Shown: positions 1-16,147 of the stretch, in pieces
Layout of the letters: every line of letters begins with the position of its first letter
How positions within the stretch are numbered: the stretch's first letter is position 1
Source: Hermodice carunculata
Taxonomy: Eukaryota > Annelida > Polychaeta > Eunicida > Amphinomidae
Reading direction: 5' to 3'
NCBI GenBank assembly: GCA_964020975.1
Contig: CAXHWN010002574.1
Coordinates: forward strand, 459,001 to 523,000
Length of the DNA: 64,000 bases
Translations under genes and position numbers: made by a program
The notes under the pieces: generated by a model
The model's input: the letters and a program-made list of their open reading frames with translations, nothing else
What the model was told of the DNA's origin: nothing
Databases searched by the model: none

Positions 1-560
1 GGCTCGACAGACTTTCTCGGTGTCTTCAACACCAAGTACAGATCCATCGCACTCACATTGCTGGGGCCCTCAATGTGAGCGCTTACAGATTGTCATGCAA
101 ACTTCAGGTGATAGGCATCAAATGGTCGCTTCATCCTCGTATGATAGAATGTTTGTTGAACCTGTGGGGCACCCTACATATAGATGTATATGCAATAGGC
201 GGGAACCATAAGCTACCTACCTTCGTATTTCCATTTCTGGATAAGAAGTAGCGGACAGTTTACACCTTTTCAATCAGTAGAAATAGAAGGTCGACTTATG
301 TCTGATCGTCAAGTACCATTTTCCCAAATATATTTGGCCAGAAAAGTGAGGAAGAAGAAATAATACTTGATGGCCTTGGAGGCCTAAATGCTGGAAATAA
401 TAGAGGTCAGCCTGAAACCTCCAAGGGCTCTTCCAGACTGAAAACCCCTGCCTTGCCAACCAGCAACGTCAGTGTTCCACTCAAATCCAGAAGTTTTTTT
501 AATCTTCATGCGCAGCTGATGTCACGAAAAGCTTTGTTGCTCCTGCCGTTTCACATAAAG
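1..560 (+). pseudogene. RNase H end and downstream part of DIRS-like polyprotein (fossil)
   Basis: The reading near 40-250 has the sequence of motifs that follows the reverse transcriptase of DIRS-like elements: a histidine-rich 'HIAG' block, 'KWSLHP', then 'DVYAIGGNHKLPTF', which parallels the family's 'DLFAT..N.KLP.FVSP'. Further on (about 385-500) 'LKPPRALPD', 'QPATSVFHSNPEVF' parallels the usual 'EPP..LP....L.QP....FH.NP..L' stretch. In a living element this protein would copy the RNA and degrade the template. It is broken and is the C-terminal side only. Confidence 0.62.
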
Positions 561-1880
561 TGGAGGCAGAACCCACAAAAATAAAAATAAAAAAATGCAC
601 CTTCTCTGAAAGGCCCGTTCGTCCTATCTTGCTAAGCGGTGTCAGGCCCACGATCCTAACATACCTGGAAGGCCACAGTAAATGAAATAGCCAAATTTTT
701 ACTCAAACTCTTTTATCTTGGCTGAGAGGTGAGAACGATGTCAGGATTCAAGAATTTTATATTTGACCATATAATATGGTATATATATATACATACAATA
801 ATTACAGGAAGGGATAAATACAAAATACAAACAAAAAAGTTAGATGTATTAAAACAATGAAATATACAAATTATATAGACCAGGAAATGCACATTAAGGT
901 CTTTTACAGACCATTCTCATGTGCACCACCCTAGAATTTTAATTACAAAGTTACATGTATATGTATGGAATAACATGATGAGTAAGTTAATCACCATATA
1001 CAAGCACAGATCAATTAGGGTTACAACCAAAACAATTTTGCATGGTACAAGTTGTTTCATGGTTTCCAAAAATGCTACATTAACATAATTTTAAAATACT
1101 TGTCAACTGTTGGAATGTACTTTTTCCTTAGTTGTGTGGGATGTGGAATTTAGGATACTGTATGTGCATTTTCATGTCTTGAACAATTTTTGGCAAAGGA
1201 GCGAGGTCTGTTAGGTTTGAACAAACACTTATATCTATTATCATGTTGTTGAATTTGGGATGTTGGTATAAGGAATAGTGAAAAATAAGAAGGAACTATC
1301 GCATTTTTAATTTTGTGTTAAAATTTCAAAATTTGCAAAGTGTATGTATTTTGAATTTCTTTATAATAATTTGTGAGACGTGAAGATCGGATCGGTATGA
1401 ACATTACATTGACAGTGATATATCATTTGTATTGCATTTTTCGATTTTTACTAACCTTCTTAGTTTGTGTCCCCGCAAAAGAAGCCTGTCATTGAATTGA
1501 GGTAATATCAATGATATTTTCATTTATATTCGCAAAGATATGAATGCATTTTTGGATTTGATTATTCAGTCATATGTTTATCGAAAGGGATACCAAGAAA
1601 GTAAAATTCATCGACACATTATTTTTTTTTTCAAGATAATAATGCATTTATAGTTAGCTATAATTCTGCTATTCCTCTGTTTTTGATTTAAAAGAAAACA
1701 ATTTGTTTAGGTGCAGTCCTTTCTAGACTACTTAAGGGTTTTTATGTAGAAAGGCTACTTCGCCATAAAATCTTTCCAAAGTGGGACTTATCCATGATAC
1801 TGTCAGGGCTTCGATGCTATCCCTGTTAGAGGACACATATTGATTGAGTTTCCCTGAACGTGTTGTACAAACCGTTACTG
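561..1880. other. AT-rich spacer, no gene seen
   Basis: About 1.3 kb of AT-rich sequence with short A and T runs between the two coding blocks of the DIRS-like fossil. I see no protein similarity, no clear inverted ends and no tandem structure. It is either insertion DNA or badly decayed element sequence. Confidence 0.5.
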
Positions 1881-1889
1881 TAGCCCCAG

Positions 1890-2460
1890 GAGCTAGATGA
1901 GCAGAAATATGTGCACTGGAGCATTCAAAGGCTAAGGGGTCTCAGGGTGGCTCTAAAGTTTACTGAAAACATGGTGAAGAACCAGGCCACTGATAGGCCT
2001 CTAACGGCTTTCTGGGTCTTTTCCTTCAAAGTCTTCTTTGCTAACAGGGATCGTAGTGATCCTGATAGGCTATTATGTCCTGTTTGCTCTCTGGGATTTT
2101 ATTTAGACCGGGTAAAATCCATCAGAAAAGATAAGAAGCATCTGTTCCTTCTTTTGAGAGCAAAGAACAAAATCCATGCCAACACGATTTCGAGCTGAGT
2201 TACAAAGGCTGCTAAAGCTGCTGATATAACCGTGGACAAATTCCCTGAACTGCGACAGCTGCACGAGGTCAGGGCACATGAAGTTAGCGCCATAGCGTCG
2301 GCTTGGGAGGCTCTGAAGCAGGTGTCATTTGAGGACATTATGGCAGCCGTCCGCTGGCACTCCCATTCGACATTCTCTGATTGTTAATTGAGGGATTTGT
2401 CTTGTATTGAAGGGGATTTGCTTGCATTGAGTCATAGCCCCACTCCCTCAAATGTCTTCA
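1890..2460 (+). pseudogene. Tyrosine recombinase of DIRS-like element (fossil)
   Basis: The translation contains 'SDPDRLLCPVCSLGFYLDR', the usual 'PDR.LCPVRALK.YL.RT' stretch, then 'KKHLFLL' and 'HANTIS', and after this 'HEVRAHEVSAIASAWEAL' and 'VRWHSHSTFSD.LRDLS', which correspond to the 'VRAHEIRALATSWAL' and 'WRSHTTF..FYLRD' core of DIRS/Ngaro tyrosine recombinases. In a working element this enzyme inserts the circular DNA copy by strand exchange instead of using a DDE integrase. The copy is broken. The similarity of two long motif blocks in the right order makes the family call fairly safe; the subgroup (DIRS, Ngaro or PAT) cannot be told. Confidence 0.78.
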
Positions 2461-6620
<4,160 letters not shown>

Positions 6621-6751
6621 TATTGTATTACTTTTTCTCCAAGACAGCTTCCTTTTACTTACATGAAAGAAAATCCCAAATCTACGGCGGGCCTAAAGTC
6701 GCAGGAAAGAATGATTTGCTGAATAAATATGGTTTTGTTTTAAATTGAGCA

Positions 6752-6792
6752 AAGTCGGATAATTACCAGTGACAATGGCAATTATCCGACTT
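6752..6792. repeat. Perfect 13-bp hairpin
   Basis: The 13-base arm AAGTCGGATAATT is followed 15 bases later by its exact reverse complement AATTATCCGACTT. It lies outside any recognised gene; it may be the tip of a small inverted-repeat element or chance. Confidence 0.8.
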
Positions 6793-8604
6793 AGTGTGAC
6801 AGTGTGCTGATACATATATTCAACTCGCAGTATAAATAAGTTGGCGAGGCGTTTGAAGTAATATCCTTAGAGTGCCAAGGACACTATGGTAGAGGCCGGT
6901 CAAAAATTATAACCCTTACCTCCTATGAAATATATAAAAATCTTTTATTGATATTTTTTCAATTTCTGAACAGGTAATTTGCCCATACAATCGAACGGAA
7001 CTGACACATGTTGAATGTACTATATTTTTATGATTGATGCGTAGATTTAACCAAATCGCGTAGTTGTGGAAGAAGGGGTCATTGCTGTTAAATTTTGAAA
7101 GACATGATGCAATATGATGGGCTTTCTCCTCTTACCTATACAAAATTAAGAAAACTTGAGATTTTACTGCTTGTCTTTAAATCAACGAGGAAGCATCCGC
7201 GGTTCAGATTGCCCTTAGTGGAAGCTGTCATGGCCAATCTGCGATCCGTCGTCAAAGGCAATTGACTGATGCCTAACAGCATTCATCAAGAGCAATCCGA
7301 GATCAATAGATATGCATAAAATGCCTAGTTAGGCAATATGATATAATGTGTATAGGAAATTTGCTTAGAATTTTACGTATTTCGTCAGTGATTCATGACT
7401 GACGAATGCCAGAGACAGGTAACTACGTTTCGACCTTTATATAGTACTAGACAATGGGCACCTGAGGAAACAACCAGCAATTTTGTTCTCTGATTCGCTT
7501 AAAGTACCTGCCAACCAAATAAATATTTATCACAAACTGAAAAAAAATAAATTCAGCACAACAAATGTGTTCATTTGTAGCACGACCAGTGGCTACCAAT
7601 TAATATACAGGCAAACATAAATATCACACAGGCATGGTGTATATTCAAGAAGATTTGGAGAACAAAAATGGAACACATAACCACTTTAATTTAGTTTAGA
7701 AACACTATGATAGGTGTAGATAAATGTAGTCTATCAGACTGTTAAATCCTGCATAAATTCTGTGTTTAGATTCTAATGGAAATATTTGTAAATGTGCATA
7801 AACTTTGGCTTCGAGTACCATTCTGGAGATTCCTTTAATGTGATTGGTACCAAAGTGTCTTTCTTCATTATATTGGTACAAGTTTAAACTGAAATGTATG
7901 CTGCCAAGGAGAAGTTATAAAAGTGATCAACGGCAATACACCTAAATAAAATGCATAACTACACTTTTGAAAGATATCTAAATTCGCCAAAATTAAGTAC
8001 CTTTTACACAGTTACGACTGTTAAGGATTACCAAAGGCTGATACAATAGTTGCAAGGAACGGTTAATATGTATATAGCTATATATTATTATCAAATTTAC
8101 AAACAAGAGGCCCGTCGACCTAGTGCTCTGTTGAAACATAATTGGATATATATTGCAAACAATCCATTTCAATGAATGTCCACCTGCCATGACCTTGAAA
8201 ATGCAGGTCAGACTCAGTCAACATAATGCCAATTATGACATTGGTCTAATGCATATTAGGGGTATTGTTTTTAAAGCTATCTCAAATTATTATCACAATT
8301 ATTGCAATATATCTCTGAAATCTATGATAGAAGTTTCAAGAGTATTGGAAGTGACTTTTGATCAAATATCGTTTCAAATTTTGCTGTAGATATCCATCCG
8401 GGGGTTGCATTTTCGTTATAAAGTTTGGCGTCAATAATTTTAGAGATTTTGGAGTTGCATGTTTTGCTACTTAATTCTATTAAAACTATCTTTTGGCATC
8501 ATTCTGCTTAAATATCTACCTTCCAGACATTTTAAGCTTACATGTGTTCTGTCAGATGATACCCGGGACTATTGGTAGCAAGCAATGGCCTAGGACAAGT
8601 ACAC

Positions 8605-8608
<4 letters not shown>
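6793..8608. other. AT-rich DNA, no gene seen
   Basis: No coding motif found. A second 'acaagaggcccgtcgac' border-like sequence is at about 8102, again reminiscent of dispersed invertebrate repeats; its body cannot be outlined. Confidence 0.45.
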
Positions 8609-8669
<61 letters not shown>

Positions 8670-8670
8670 A

Positions 8671-8763
<93 letters not shown>

Positions 8764-8895
8764 GTCTGTCTGTCTGCCCATACATCCAGCCATCCATCCA
8801 TCATCTATGAATCTATCAATCTACCCATCAATCATCTATCTATCTACCTATCTATGCATTTACCTTTCTATCTTTTTATGTATATCTCTCTCTAC

Positions 8896-8934
<39 letters not shown>

Positions 8935-9024
8935 CTTATCTATCTATCTATCTGTCTATCGATCTCTGTCTCTCTGTCTAATTTGCCTGTTTGTCCATCC
9001 GTCCATCCATCTATCTATTTATAC

Positions 9025-9059
<35 letters not shown>

Positions 9060-9108
9060 CATCATCCATCCATCCATCCATCCATCTATCTATCTATCTA
9101 TCTATCTT

Positions 9109-9202
<94 letters not shown>

Positions 9203-9360
9203 GGTCTATTTGTCTGTCTGTCAATCTATCCAGCTATCCATAATCTCTAAATATATCAATCTGTCCATCCATCATCTATCTATATACCTAATAATGTATT
9301 TCTTTCTATCTGTCTTCTTATCTATTTATCTATCTATCTCTCTCTTTGTACCTCTACCTC

Positions 9361-9420
<60 letters not shown>
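8609..9420. repeat. Compound (ATCT)n / (CT)n microsatellite, ~0.8 kb
   Basis: Long pure ATCT tracts (about 8609-8763 and 9078-9203) are joined by interrupted ATCT/ATCC/GTCT variants and end in a CT tract of about 50 bases (9359-9413) and a short TA run. The tetranucleotide repeat gives open frames in several phases reading Ser-Ile-Tyr-Leu; these are not genes. Confidence 0.97.
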
Positions 9421-9424
<4 letters not shown>

Positions 9425-10542
9425 AATGCATGTTCCTAAATTAAATGACATCCACTTTAGAACCAAGCTGCTGGGTATCTTTACAGTTATGTGATAGTAT
9501 GTACATCTAATTCCTGGAAGTAACAGATACAATGCAGTGACTATTCAAACAGAATTCCCTCTTGTGATGCCCAGCTTCTACCTGTCGGCAACTGGTCTGG
9601 CTCACAAAAGATGTCAACAAATTTTGATACACCTTTAACTTCAGTTTTTTCTTATTGGTGTCATGCTTTTTTTTTCTGGAGCTCCCAGAAAAGGTTTGTT
9701 TTTATTTGCTAGTCTCTGAATCAATAAGCACCCCCAAGAAAGTCAGGGGAGTCTAGTTATGTGTTTTTTGGTGTGCTAGATCTACATTCAAGAAAGCGTT
9801 TCAACGAAGAAAGTTCCTTCGCAATCCCATACACTGATTGATTGCTGTTCTGTTTGAAGAATACCATATCAATTAAACAGGTAAGTACGAGTTCCTTTGT
9901 TCTCAATTTATGACACAAGAAAATGAAAGAGTAGAAAACATAATTGAGTTTACTTAAATGTGCTTCTCTGTGATTGATAAAGGGAATTGGTATAAACTTA
10001 TTTATTTAGTTCAGAAAAATATTACCCATATTCATAAATGTTCACCAAACAATGACAACAAAATTTATTAAAACAAACGGCAGATATTCTACATTTACCA
10101 ACACTTCAACATATATCTTCCAATATCAATATGCGCGAAACGAATTTCACAACTGACTTGTGACAGGTAGCCACGCATTAAGGGCAGCTGTGGTTTAAAA
10201 CTAGTGCTCCAAAGCTTACATTCTTTTCCACGGCGTAAGAGACATATAAGTCGACTGATTGAATTTAAATGTTTTATTGTATCTTTGACATAAGAAATCG
10301 CTAGTGATTATTGATCAGAATTTCGCAATTGCTATAAAGGAGAGGAAGGTGATACCAGTACCGTCATCCTCCCTTGAGAAGCATTGATACGTTGAACAAT
10401 TTACAACCACCATTGTAAAATGTATTTTGGCATACCTAACATATGCACAATACAAGCACTCGTGAGATGTGATTGAGCCCTCTTCACATTCAATAATTTC
10501 AAATACATATGCATAAACACAAACAAACATATAAACATGTAT
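9421..10542. other. AT-rich DNA, no gene seen
   Basis: No motif-bearing frame, tandem repeat or inverted repeat noticed. Confidence 0.45.
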
Positions 10543-10565
10543 TTAAATATATATATATGTATATA

Positions 10566-10657
<92 letters not shown>
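10543..10657. repeat. (TA)n(TG)n compound microsatellite
   Basis: About 45 TA units with two TATG interruptions near the left edge pass into about 12 TG units. Confidence 0.96.
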
Positions 10658-12819
10658 CTGCACATGGGCAGTAACGAATTTATGTACATGTATTCAAAGT
10701 GTTTTGACGCAACATAAACATCACGAAAATAACCATGTAATTTGATACATAAAAGTACATTCAAATAATTATGAGGTTGTTGTACAAAATCACCATGGTG
10801 CAGATATTACAGATATAACAACGTTGGGGGGTACAAATGTGCGAGTGAGTGTGAGAATTTGTTACTATATGAAATAGTTGATAGTCTCTCAGAGTAAAAC
10901 GGCGCAATGAGGAATATCCGGATTTGTAGTACATAGGACTGTGTTATGGATAAGGAATTTAACCTCTTTTCATTAGTGGGACCTTTTAGTTCAGGTGTGT
11001 CTAAAAAACACTTCCGGTTTTGGGATTGGCAAATCTCTCATTTTTAATATGCTGAAAAAAAAATGTAAGACAAATAGGCTGCCTTCCAGCTTAATGGTGC
11101 CATCAGGAAAATTACACAATCACCCATACGGATGTTGATGTGCAGTAAGAAAAAAATATCACAAACAGCACACGTTTTACAGTTCACCATAGTCTTCTAG
11201 TGTCGTTTGTATATTTGGAAATGTGTTTGATATTGCAAAAGTATGGCTACGACATTTAAGAAAACAAGAAGCTGTTAATCCCCCCCCCCCCCCCGAGAGA
11301 AAAGCAATTTTTTATTTCCTTCGTTGTATGCTGTATTTCTAATTTTAATTAGTATTGCGGCAAATGACAAGTCATGAAGTTGGTTATAGGTAATTTTTAA
11401 GGCAAATGTTTTCTAGTAGCCAATCGTGTATGTTTTTACTTCATCACATATTTCATTGGAATCTTCTGATGCTTTTGTATGCTTGAAAGAAGACTATGAC
11501 TATAGCTGTGTTGTATCGCATTCAAAGATTAGGAATCAATTTAAGAGAAACTAATTCCATGTTATTGAAGTAAGTGGTAAACGGTAGGGAACCCAAGGGA
11601 AATGTCTCAGATTACATGGGCACTACCTCAGGCCATACATTTTTGAACTGACAACATCAAGGTATGTCTCTTATGTGGCATTTGAACAGATTTACTGGAA
11701 GAGTATTGACCCCCCATATTAGTAGAGCTTGTCATAAATAATGCCATGATCAAGATTGTGAAAAAAATATTATAAGCTAGAGACGTACATGTGAGTAATT
11801 CATCAAATAAGTTGTTTGGCAAATTATTTCGATGAAGTAGAGACCATCAGTTTATTGGAGAGGGTAGGTAGACCGTACACAATGTGAGCAGTAGTCGTCA
11901 TACCCATGTGACCTTTTCTGGATTACAATGTAAACATTAGATTTGGCTCCTCTTTATTTTTTTATTTTTTTGCTTGTTGGATCGACACACCATAGTTTCC
12001 CTATAAAATAGTTTTATGGGGCAGAGTTTGAACCTTAAAAGCCTAGAATTTTATTTTAACCATCAATGGGCCTGTCTGGGACAAAATCGTGTAGAATCTT
12101 TCTCTCATGCAACTGTAAATTTTCCATTACCAATCCACAGTTTTTAGTTTTTATTTTACTGCAGGTTTCCTTCTTTCTACGCATAAGTATGGCGCAGAAA
12201 AGGGTCACACCAACATTTAAATTGCAGTAATACATATACGATAATCGTTATGCTTATCCCACTTATTCCAAATTGTCAAGGTGCATATTGTGCAAATAGC
12301 GGCGAAAATGTGCTAGTCTTTTTCTCGTGTCTTTTTGCGTGAAAACACAAGTGTAATAATTTCAAATGCATGATTTGTAAAAAGTGTTCAGAAAAAAAAG
12401 TACAGCTCACAGTCTCTTTATTATGCTTTATGGGTTCCAGCAGTTTGGCATTTTATAAATTTAGTTAGCTATTCAAGGCCTGGATTTTCCAAATTCGCCC
12501 ATCGAGTGTCACTTATAGTGTACAGACATTGCTTAGTTGTCATTTTGGAAGAAAACGTTTTTTTTTTTGTTTTTTTGTTTTTTTTACCCAGGTTCCAGAT
12601 GTGATGTGTAACCTTGAAAATTCCTTGTTACAGCTTACTGACTAGTCGGCCAGCTAAGCCAATAGAATAGGCCTTCATCTGTGGTCTTTTTATCCATCTG
12701 TGATGCCAAATGGCAATGATTCACATGTTTATCTTCTAGGCAAAAACACTTGTGGTGGGGATATACCTGCGTTGGAGGTACAAACGTTTTGAAAGTAAGT
12801 TTGCTGTAATCATTGTCTA
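10658..12819. other. AT-rich DNA with C homopolymer, no gene seen
   Basis: A run of about 15 C lies at 11280-11294. T-rich runs occur near 12558-12585. No coding or repeat family recognised. Confidence 0.45.
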
Positions 12820-12967
12820 GAGTTGTGAAATAATGGTCATAGCCTGTGTCATGTCAGGAGTGAAATTTGACTCTTTGTTTGGTTTTGAAAGCTGAATTTT
12901 GGTGTGTTGGTAATCTTTGAATCTCTTCCCTTTTGGTATATTTGACTTTGCTTTGGATCTCATTGGC

Positions 12968-14229
12968 AGAAGAACTAAAATTTGTGTTTTGGGTGGTTAG
13001 GCCTATACTTTTTTGAAAAAGAACTAGTATCTGCAGTTAATAATGAATATTTCTAAGGTTGAGAGGACCGGTTTAAAACCGCCAGTTGCCTTTTATGGGT
13101 GACTGCCTGTCTCAAGTGGGGAGTAAAATTTGTTTCTTCACATTGGTATTGGAAAAGAAATGTTGATGGTTTGGCAAGTCTGAAATGTCTTTGCTGTCAT
13201 TGTTGGGTTTGGAATTAATGAATATGGATCATGTGTTTCTGTACTATTTGAAAATTACTTCATTGGCGATATTTGTGCTGTGGGCTGTGTTCTCCGACTC
13301 ATAGTTATAGTGGAGGTTGGGTGTGTTTATAATGTTCCAGATTCATAAATATCACAAAAACGATGTAGGCCTACTTTACTCTTTTACTTGAAACTTAGCT
13401 GACTTACAAGTCGGGAGAACTAAAAGGGGATAGGCCTAACAGGTCTCTTTTTTATTTTTGGCAGAAGAAATGAAATTTGTGTTTTGGGTGGTTAGGCCTA
13501 TACTTTTTCGAAAAAGAACTAGTGTCTGCAGTTAATAATGAATATTTCAAAGGTTAAGAGGACCGGTTTAAAACCGCCAGTTGCCTTTTATGGGTGACTG
13601 CCTGTCTCAAGTCAGGAGTGAAATTTGTTTCTTCACATTGGTATTGGAAAAGAAATGTTGATGGTTTGGCAAGTCTGAAATGTCTTTGCTGTCATTGTTG
13701 GGTTTGGAATAAATGAATATGGATCATATGTTTCTGTACTATTTGAAAATTACTTCATTGGCTATGTTGTGCTGTTGGCTGTGTTCTCCGACTCATAGTT
13801 ATAGTGGAGGTAGGGTGTGTTTATAATGTTCTAGATTTATAAATATCACAAAAACGATGTAGGCCTACTTTGCTCTTTTACTTGAAACTTAGCTGACTTA
13901 CAAGTCGGGAGAACTAAAAGGTGATAGGCCTAACAGGTCTCTTTTTATTTTTAGCAGAATAAATGAAATCTGTGTTTTGGGTGGTTAGGACTATACTTTT
14001 TTGAAAAAGAACTAGTGTCTGCAGTTAATAATGAATATTTCTAAGGTTGAGAGGACTGGTTTAAAACCACCAGTTGGCTTTTATGGGTGACTGCCTGTCT
14101 CAAGTCAGGAGTGAAATTTGTTTCTTCACATTGGTATTGGAAAAGAAATGTTGATGCTTTGGCATGTCTGAAATGTCTTTGCTGTCATTGTTGGGTTTGG
14201 AATTAATGAATATGGATCATGTGTTTCTT
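12968..14229. repeat. Tandem array, ~493-bp unit, 2.55 copies
   Basis: Units start at 12968, 13463 and 13956 (periods 495 and 493), each opening with agaagaa..gaaat(t/c)tgtgttttgggtgg and containing 'gaccggtttaaaaccgcc' and 'gatgtaggcctac'. The third copy breaks off at about 14229 after 274 bases. Copies are nearly identical, differing by scattered substitutions and small indels, so the duplication is recent. No long open frame spans the unit; it looks non-coding. Diverged relatives flank it at 12820-12967 and 14800-14960. Confidence 0.95.
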
Positions 14230-15300
14230 CCTAATTGATGGTTAGGAATTTATGAATGTGGGTAATAATTTTCTGAATAATACATTTTTCAGTTCCTTGA
14301 AAAAGGTTTTCTGAAATATATGTATTTGTATTTTAGCCGCGGCTGTTTGCATATCAATCAGCTGAGGTTATACCAGGGTTAGCCATCCATCCGCAGTTCA
14401 CCCTTTCAACATTTTCCCCCAAAATAGACAACAAGATTTCAGTAAACGTGATGATGATATACCTTTGGTGAGTCTGAACCAAGTTTATTGACTACGCCAC
14501 AGACTAGTAATTCTTACATATTTACGAAGACTTCTTTTTCGTTCTGCTGGTCAATTGTCTTGAAAGTCGGCAGGGATACTCTTATTGGGCATCTCTACCA
14601 AGTTCAAATGAATGCACGTCAGTCATTTTGCTTTATTCCTTTCTGTATTTGTGTGCTAATTTTTGTCCAAAAATGGAATTAAATTTTTCTCTGTGCAACT
14701 GCTAGGCCAATTGTTTTAAAGTTGTTTAGTGATATTACAGGGCCCCCTAGATACCAAGTTGTTCAAGATGTGGCTTTTCTGTGTGTTATCAGGTCGATTT
14801 TATGTGTTTTTGAGTAGTAAAACTTGTTCTTCACATTAGTTTTGAAAGCTTAATGTTGATTTTTGTATTCTTGAATTTCTGCCTTTTGATGTATTTACCT
14901 TTCATGTCATTGTTGGGTTGAGATTTAAGAGTATGAGTAATCTTTTTCTCAACTATTTAATTGTTTTAGATTTCGCCAAGAATGTCTCTCAAATTCTGCC
15001 GACATGTAGTCGAAATGCACATAGTTGAAAGCTGAAACAAACTTATTTCCTTAGTACGGATGCTTGAGATCCCTCAAGTAAAATAAAAATAAAATAAATT
15101 ATTTCTGGTTTTATCCCTAAATGTTCACATTCCCAATGGTTTAGTCTTTAGGATTGCAATAGTATTCACATTTTTCACAACTCCCGAACTCGAATTTTGC
15201 TGGAACGTTATGCAAACAAACATTGTGAGAAGGTCAAACTAAGTTGATGACCAGATAGTGTGTGTGTGTGTGTGTTTCAATCGGGGTGCATGTTGGATAT
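14230..15300. other. No gene seen
   Basis: Apart from the diverged repeat remnant, the stretch holds only a short frame at 14488-14682 without recognisable motif and a TG run at about 15260-15275. Confidence 0.4.
14800..14960. repeat. Diverged relative of the 493-bp unit
   Basis: The stretch keeps the order ttcttcacatt, ttgaaa, atgttgat, tgaatttctg, tgtcattgttgggtt, gatttaagagtatg seen in the array unit, at much lower identity. A like copy sits just left of the array (12820-12967). Together they suggest an older array within which 2.5 units were re-amplified. Confidence 0.5.
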
Positions 15301-16147
15301 ACAGTAAAACCTGCCTATTGCGGATACCTGTGGTTCTGGCGAAAGTGTCCTGAATAGACAGGTGTCCACAATAGGCAGGGGCTAAAAATTCTTAGGATCT
15401 CAGAGTACATTTGTATCAAAGGAGATAAACTTGTATAGTCTGTCATAAAAGATGGACATGTGTACCCACCTTATTCCATTTAATCGGTTTAATGAAAAAA
15501 AAAGTGTGTATCTATGGGCTTAGCAGGCTAAAGACAGTTTGTGTAATTTATTTTACTAACAGAAAAGAAACAAACAACAAACATACCACAGGGTTATCCT
15601 ATCTTTTGAGTACAGTATAACGGTATGTGCCATTGTTACAAATTGTGAATAGCTTCACATGCGTCTCAGTGGGTCCTATGTTTTAGGCTCAATGATTGAT
15701 CTATGGAGCTTAATTGTTTGATAGACAGAGAAAGTGTGAGCAACCTCACTCAACAGGAGCACCAGTGCTCAGAGACACCTGACATGTTCGTTGAGGCATT
15801 GCAACCTAACTGCTTTGCTGAGTGAGCTTATTATGTGTTACAGGCCGCTGAACAATGGATTAATTAGTCTTTGATTCCAGGTGAACATGCATGACATTGT
15901 TCAGGCATTACAGCTTGGAACATAACAAGCTGCAAAAAATGCATTGATATATCGTGTCCGCAATAGACAGGTTGTTTCTGCATTTGGTACCCCAAAAAGT
16001 GTCTGCAATACACAATAGACTGGTGTCCACTGTAGACAGTTATCACCAATATGAAAATGACTTAAAAATATTCGGTTCTGGCCAAAACTGTCGGCATTAC
16101 GCAGGTGTCCACAGTAGACAGGTGTCCGCAAGGACTGGTTTTACTGT
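15301..16147. mobile_element. Non-autonomous inverted-repeat DNA element (MITE-like)
   Basis: The left end ACAGTAAAACCTGCCTATTG and the right end, read on the minus strand as ACAGTAAAACCAGTCCTTGC, form imperfect terminal inverted repeats. Inside both ends, and once more near 15960-16040, are repeated copies of a ggtgtcc(g/a)caatagacagg motif in either orientation, a typical dense subterminal-repeat layout. The centre has no transposase frame. The ends resemble a repeat widespread in marine invertebrates, from memory. No clear target-site duplication is visible (flanks ttggatat and ttctagct), so the superfamily is open. The period of ~850 bp and lack of coding indicate mobilisation by a transposase from elsewhere. 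Confidence 0.78.

Larger units (their letters stand above)
1..2460 (+). mobile_element. DIRS/Ngaro-type tyrosine-recombinase retroelement, fossil
   Basis: Two conceptual-translation blocks match the order expected of a DIRS-like element on the plus strand. At about 1-560 lies the end of the RNase H region and what follows it, with readings such as 'HIAGALNVSAYRLS', 'KWSLHPRMIE' and 'HKLPTFVFPF', which mirror the conserved 'HIPG..N..AD.LSR', 'EWSLHP' and 'FVSP' stretches of these elements. At about 1890-2460 lies the recombinase end. A ~1.3 kb AT-rich stretch without coding signal separates them and may be an insertion. The element is clearly broken, with many breaks, and is truncated at its 5' side by the window edge; it looks old. 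The split direct or inverted repeats of the family are not visible. Family assignment is from remembered motifs. Confidence 0.72.

Noticed and set aside
8493-9532. Open frames of up to 223 codons rich in Ser-Ile-Tyr-Leu on the plus strand
   Set aside because: They arise from the (ATCT)n repeat, which is open in several phases.
14488-14682. Small plus-strand gene
   Set aside because: No motif, no splice or promoter context; length within chance expectation for 64 kb.
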